Below, one piece after another: positions 55,678-58,261 of a DNA stretch of 58,261 nucleotides (positions are counted from its first letter, which is position 1; every line of letters begins with the position of its first letter). Source of the DNA: a virus; the IMG/VR virus record IMGVR_UViG_3300035701_002605, positions 1 to 58,261 of that record. One strand, given 5' to 3'. The notes beneath the pieces were generated by a model. That model was given only the letters and a program-made list of their open reading frames with translations. It did no database searches and was not told where the DNA came from. Both the position numbers and the translations under genes were made by a program.

Positions 55678-55871
55678 GGCTCGTGCGACGTTCTGGTTCG
55701 GTCGGTCAGGCGCCAGTAGCCGCCCCGCTGGCCCTTCGGCGGGGGCGGCATGACCTTCCCCTCGACGCACGTCCGCTGGTCGTGGGGCTCCTGCGACCAC
55801 GTGTACTGCCCCGATGCAGGGCAGACGTGGCCAGAGTGGAGCCGGAATAGCCTTGCCAGAAAGCCGAACAT
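55674..55871 (-). CDS. Small protein, 65 aa
   Basis: ATG at 55871 (MFGFLARLFRLHSGHVC) with AAGGAGG six bases upstream. A short amphipathic N-terminus and Cys/His residues in the middle (GHVCPASGQYTW, RTCVEGK). Lies in the lysis block downstream of the decarboxylase-like gene. Possible small lysis or regulatory protein; not recognised. Confidence 0.6.
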   Translation of the reverse strand: MFGFLARLFRLHSGHVCPASGQYTWSQEPHDQRTCVEGKVMPPPPKGQRGGYWRLTDRTRTSHEP

Positions 55872-55982
55872 CGTGTGCCTCCTTCTAAGGACGCGCGCGT
55901 CGAAGCCGGCCGGCGAGAGCCAGTTGCGCCGGCTCAGGTCGGTGCTCCAATGCGGCGGCGCCCATCGTTCCACACATCGCCT

Positions 55983-56324
55983 TTAGGGTAGCACGCCCCG
56001 GTCTAGGCACCGGAGGGAGATGGTACCGTCGGCCCCCAGGTATTTGCTAGCGGCCGCCTGTACTAGCCGGGCCTCTAGGGGCCGGCAGGAGAACACATCG
56101 ACCCAGCCCCGGCCGTGCCGGCGGTCCAGATGGCCGGAGATGTGAGACTCGGCGATAAGCTGGTAGAACATGAGCACATCGCCCCGCTCGGCGACCTGGC
56201 GCTCGGCGATGGCCCGCAGGCCAGTGATGGCGATCGCCCGGTCGATGAAGGCGTTAGCGGCCTGGGCCGTCCAGCGCTTCCGGGCCGTCCGGGGCCGCGC
56301 CTCGATGTCGACCGTGACGTGCAC
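55983..56324 (-). CDS. speD: S-adenosylmethionine decarboxylase-like protein (SpeD type)
   Basis: 113 residues, similar to prokaryotic SpeD (about 120-140). MFYQLIAESHISGHLDRRHG then RGWVDVFSCRPLEA matches the SpeD motif ESHIS.H...G...VD.F.C, with the Ser of ESHIS becoming the pyruvoyl group after self-cleavage. GTG at 56324 overlaps the holin stop (TAGTG). The product would make decarboxylated SAM for spermidine, or act on another substrate as some phage relatives do. It lies in the lysis cassette. Confidence 0.75.
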   Translation of the reverse strand: MHVTVDIEARPRTARKRWTAQAANAFIDRAIAITGLRAIAERQVAERGDVLMFYQLIAESHISGHLDRRHGRGWVDVFSCRPLEARLVQAAASKYLGADGTISLRCLDRGVLP

Positions 56325-56515
56325 TAGACGCCGACCGAGTACCAGCCCCGGTCGCGCGCGTACTTATCCAGAGCCACTAGAACGGCGCCGATCAGGACCG
56401 CGATCTCCGGCTGGACCGGGAGGTCTCCGGTGTGGCCGATGGCCCAGGTGATCCCGGCACCGGCGCCCACCGCCAGGACTGTGCGAAGAAAGCGAACCAC
56501 CGCGCGTAGTAGCAT
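56324..56515 (-). CDS. Holin-like membrane protein, 63 aa
   Basis: ATG at 56515 overlaps the upstream TAA (TAATG), GGAGG six bases upstream. A basic start (MLLRAVVRFLRT), two hydrophobic segments (AVGAGAGITWAIG and AVLIGAVLVALDKY) and a charged C-terminus (ARDRGWYSVGV). Size and topology fit class II holins. Close upstream partner is a coiled-coil membrane protein. Confidence 0.65.
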   Translation of the reverse strand: MLLRAVVRFLRTVLAVGAGAGITWAIGHTGDLPVQPEIAVLIGAVLVALDKYARDRGWYSVGV

Positions 56516-56826
56516 TAGCCACCTCCGAACACGACCTTTAGGGCGTCTGTGGCGCCCAAGACTCCGCTGCCGATGGCGATCCCTATCGCCATGGCTACGG
56601 CCAACTCGATCCGGCGGAGCCGGCCGTTGACCGCCACCTTTAGCTCCTTCATCTCCTTGGTCCCGGCCGCTACAGCCTGCACGGCCTCGGTGCGGATCAT
56701 CTCTGCCTGTTTCGGTATCGTTTCGGCGACGGCCTTCTTGATGTCCTGTAGTGTGCCATCCATGGAGCGGCAATGCTCCTCTACCGTCGCCATCCGCTCA
56801 CCTAGAGTCTGACACCGAGTCACCAT
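56515..56826 (-). CDS. XhlA-like coiled-coil membrane protein, 103 aa
   Basis: ATG at 56826 with CTAGGAGGG upstream and a GTCGACC element just before it. A charged coiled-coil N-terminus (TLGERMATVEEHCRSMDGTL) is followed by a hydrophobic C-terminal span (VAMAIGIAIGSGVLGA). This is the layout of haemolysin XhlA-type proteins, which accompany holins. Probably a holin partner that sets lysis timing. Confidence 0.65.
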   Translation of the reverse strand: MVTRCQTLGERMATVEEHCRSMDGTLQDIKKAVAETIPKQAEMIRTEAVQAVAAGTKEMKELKVAVNGRLRRIELAVAMAIGIAIGSGVLGATDALKVVFGGG

Positions 56827-56842
56827 GCAGAGCCCTCCTAGC

Positions 56843-56853
56843 TTACGGTCGAC
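56843..56853 (-). promoter_or_regulatory. GTCGACCGTAA start-associated element 5
   Basis: Minus-strand GTCGACCGTAA, one base different from the others, 17 bases upstream of the ATG of the XhlA-like gene and before its AGGAGGG. It is followed on the other side by the sigma-like gene stop. Confidence 0.45.
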
Positions 56854-56856
56854 CGC

Positions 56857-57375
56857 CTAGCGGCCCATCGCCACGTGTAGCCGGCGGACCGCTGCTCGCC
56901 GCAGGTCCTTAGCCCTGCTCTTGCCGATACCCAGGAACCGGCCCACGTCAGACGCCGGCACACCGCCCACGTCGCGCAGCAACAGCGCCGCTCGCTCCCG
57001 GCCCGGAAGGCGAGAGATCGCCTGCATGAGCCCGCCGTCTAGGGCGAGTACGGCGGCGCGGTCCTCGATGTAGGCGGCGGCTTCCAACCCGACCTCTAGG
57101 GGCCGGGGCTGGCCATCGCGTAGCTGCCGACCGTGGCGCCGGCGGAGATCCACGGCCTGGCCCCACAAGCGGAGCCAGAGGTAGGTCGTGAACTTGGCGC
57201 CCCGGTCGGGGTCGAAGGTCTGCCGGGCCTCTAGGGCCACCAGGGTTAGCTCACTCAGCACATCGTCGCGGGCCAGGTAGCCGACGCCGTCCGCGATCCC
57301 GGCGCGGCGGGCCGCCGCCTCGATCATGCCCTGGACCTCGGGCGGGTCCACCAGCGGCCGGCGGCAAGTCTCCAC
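56857..57375 (-). CDS. Sigma-70-like factor
   Basis: 172 residues, GTG at 57375 with AGGGGG four bases upstream, nine bases after the fibre stop. DVLSELTLVALEARQTFDPD, then RGAKFTTYLWLRLWGQAVDL, is sigma region 2; LPGRERAALLLRDVGGVPAS, then DVGRFLGIGKSRAKDLRRAA, is region 4. The compact form resembles ECF or phage-encoded late sigma factors. It lies between fibre and holin genes, so it may direct late transcription, perhaps at the GTCGACCATTA elements. Confidence 0.8.
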   Translation of the reverse strand: METCRRPLVDPPEVQGMIEAAARRAGIADGVGYLARDDVLSELTLVALEARQTFDPDRGAKFTTYLWLRLWGQAVDLRRRHGRQLRDGQPRPLEVGLEAAAYIEDRAAVLALDGGLMQAISRLPGRERAALLLRDVGGVPASDVGRFLGIGKSRAKDLRRAAVRRLHVAMGR

Positions 57376-57383
57376 AGCGCCCC

Positions 57384-57935
57384 CTAGATCGCCAGCATAA
57401 TGCGGTGGGCGGCGATCGTCGTCAGGGCGCCGCCGGGCGTAAACGGGTCCGGTAGGGCGCCGTAGGCCTGGGCCACGGACCAGCCGGCGTGCGTGGTAAC
57501 GTCGGTTCCAGACGTATAGCCTAGCCACTGTAGCGACGACGTGGCCGTGAGCGCCCGGATGGTGGGAGTATCGTTGGCCAGGCAGGCCAGCCAGTACCAG
57601 CCGGCCGTTAGTTGCTGCGAGATCACGATCGTCTTGGCGCCGGTCGTGGCCCCGGAGACAACGCCGGCGTCCAGGACCAGGGCTCCCGGCGCGCCGCTGC
57701 TATCGCGGTAGATACCCAGGCGAAGGCTAGAGCCGGCCTTTAGAGTGGTGACCTCGATGGTGATCGACGTATAGGTGGCGGTCTCCGGCACTAGGAACGG
57801 GATGCCATAGAGGATGTTGGCCACCAGGGCTACGGTAGTGAAGGCGGTGGGTAGGGGCGAGCTATAGTAGCGGCCGGTAGCGTGGGGAACACCCGGCACG
57901 GCGCGCCCGATCGCGGGCCTAGAGTCAATTGACAT
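57384..57935 (-). CDS. Tail-fibre-like protein B
   Basis: 183 residues, ATG at 57935, one base before the stop of the paralogue upstream (TAGCATG). Shares ATGRYYSSPL near the start and LRLGIYRDSSGAPGALVLDA in the middle with protein A. The C-terminal two-thirds diverge. A tandem duplication that keeps the shaft and varies the tip is typical for receptor-binding proteins. No enzymatic motif. Confidence 0.7.
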   Translation of the reverse strand: MSIDSRPAIGRAVPGVPHATGRYYSSPLPTAFTTVALVANILYGIPFLVPETATYTSITIEVTTLKAGSSLRLGIYRDSSGAPGALVLDAGVVSGATTGAKTIVISQQLTAGWYWLACLANDTPTIRALTATSSLQWLGYTSGTDVTTHAGWSVAQAYGALPDPFTPGGALTTIAAHRIMLAI

Positions 57936-57936
57936 G

Positions 57937-58261
57937 CTACACCCCCAACATCACCCTGGGCACGTTGGCCGAGCCTAGGGCGTTTTGCCCGGTTATTAAG
58001 GGGAAGACCGCCGGCAACCCGTCTACCGCAAACACAGGCGTAACCGAAGCGTCCGCCATGGCCGCGTAGTGAGTGCGCGGCGTATTGTCAACGAAGGAAA
58101 AGCCGCCCAGCATTAGGCTATGGGGCGAGCCGTTTACGGCGCGAACAGTAACGTCTAGCGACGTGGCCGTCGCCAGAAAATACCAGCCCTGGTGAAGGTA
58201 CTGGCTGATGGCGATCGACTGGAAGACCGGCACCGCTCCGGGGTCGCCGGCCACGGTGCCG
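57937..58261 (-). CDS. Tail-fibre-like protein A, 3' part (joins 1-473)
   Basis: The C-terminal part of the 201-residue fibre-like protein that begins at 473 on the other end. The codons here from about 58261 duplicate those at 1-192. Unique C-terminal codons are 57937-58069. The tip (VTPVFAVDGLPAVFPLITGQ and a short C-terminus MLGV) is beta-like. It ends two bases before the paralogue start. Confidence 0.75.
   Translation of the reverse strand, partial: GTVAGDPGAVPVFQSIAISQYLHQGWYFLATATSLDVTVRAVNGSPHSLMLGGFSFVDNTPRTHYAAMADASVTPVFAVDGLPAVFPLITGQNALGSANVPRVMLGV
58070..58261. repeat. Terminal direct overlap, right copy
   Basis: Same as 1-192 except T at 58134 in place of C at 65. Marks closure of the circular assembly. 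Confidence 0.93.

Noticed and set aside
1-58261. Integrase, attachment site or tRNA genes
   Set aside because: No tyrosine or serine recombinase motifs and no cloverleaf-like sequence were seen; absence is by eye only.

Overview
The window is one complete, circularly closed tailed-phage genome of the siphovirus type. The last 192 bases repeat the first 192 with one mismatch, so the unique length is 58,069 bp and one tail-fibre gene is split across the two ends. It is GC-rich, densely packed and almost entirely encoded on the minus strand; an HNH endonuclease is the only convincing plus-strand gene. GTG starts are common, stop/start overlaps (ATGA, GTGA, TAATG) are frequent, and some genes look leaderless. 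With an Rpf/lysozyme-like lipoprotein and a secreted protein of a type I associate with actinobacteria, this suggests a GC-rich, probably actinobacterial-like host. That is inference. I see no tRNA, CRISPR array, integrase, replicative polymerase, helicase or primase.

Layout, read in the direction of transcription (right to left). 57.4-53.9 kb: a sigma-like factor, two holin-like membrane proteins, an AdoMet-decarboxylase-like gene and an amidase endolysin, interrupted by the HNH gene. 53.9-47.4 kb: a RecT-like annealing protein, Mre11/SbcD- and Rad50/SbcC-like proteins, an Arg/Trp-rich micro-protein and a lytic-transglycosylase-like lipoprotein. 46.6-42.1 kb: small accessory genes, a DUF932 protein and a PolX-type nucleotidyltransferase. 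42.1-38.4 kb: an XRE-type repressor followed by an HldE-like kinase, an HldE-like adenylyltransferase, a ParB-like protein and a radical-SAM enzyme. 38.4-23.8 kb: large terminase, small membrane and secreted proteins, a Dam-type methylase, a portal-MuF fusion, a ChaB-protease-scaffold fusion and the major capsid protein. 23.7-13.4 kb: a glycan cassette with two GT2, three GT4 and one GT9 glycosyltransferases, four SAM methyltransferases and a RusA-like resolvase. 12.9-1 kb and on into 57.4 kb: head-tail connectors, tail tube, chaperones, tape measure, a BNR/PKD tail protein and fibre paralogues.

The strongest system-level signal is a family of thirteen near-identical minus-strand promoters (TTGACA - 16 to 18 bp - TAtnAT). 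In twelve of them the spacer holds a palindrome, TAGCCG-N3-CGGCTA; in the thirteenth it lies just downstream. One copy lies directly in front of the XRE repressor gene. This looks like a dispersed promoter-operator regulon, with several copies firing leaderless or nearly leaderless genes. A second short element (GTCGACCATTA) sits just upstream of the ribosome-binding sites of the portal, protease, connector, tail-tube and holin-region genes and may mark late genes.

Other notable points: a split ADP-heptose synthesis module plus a heptosyltransferase-like GT9 enzyme, which may supply a virion or host glycan; a degenerate 71-bp tandem array of hairpin units in front of the connector genes; and a striking triplet palindrome inside a gene next to the recombination module.
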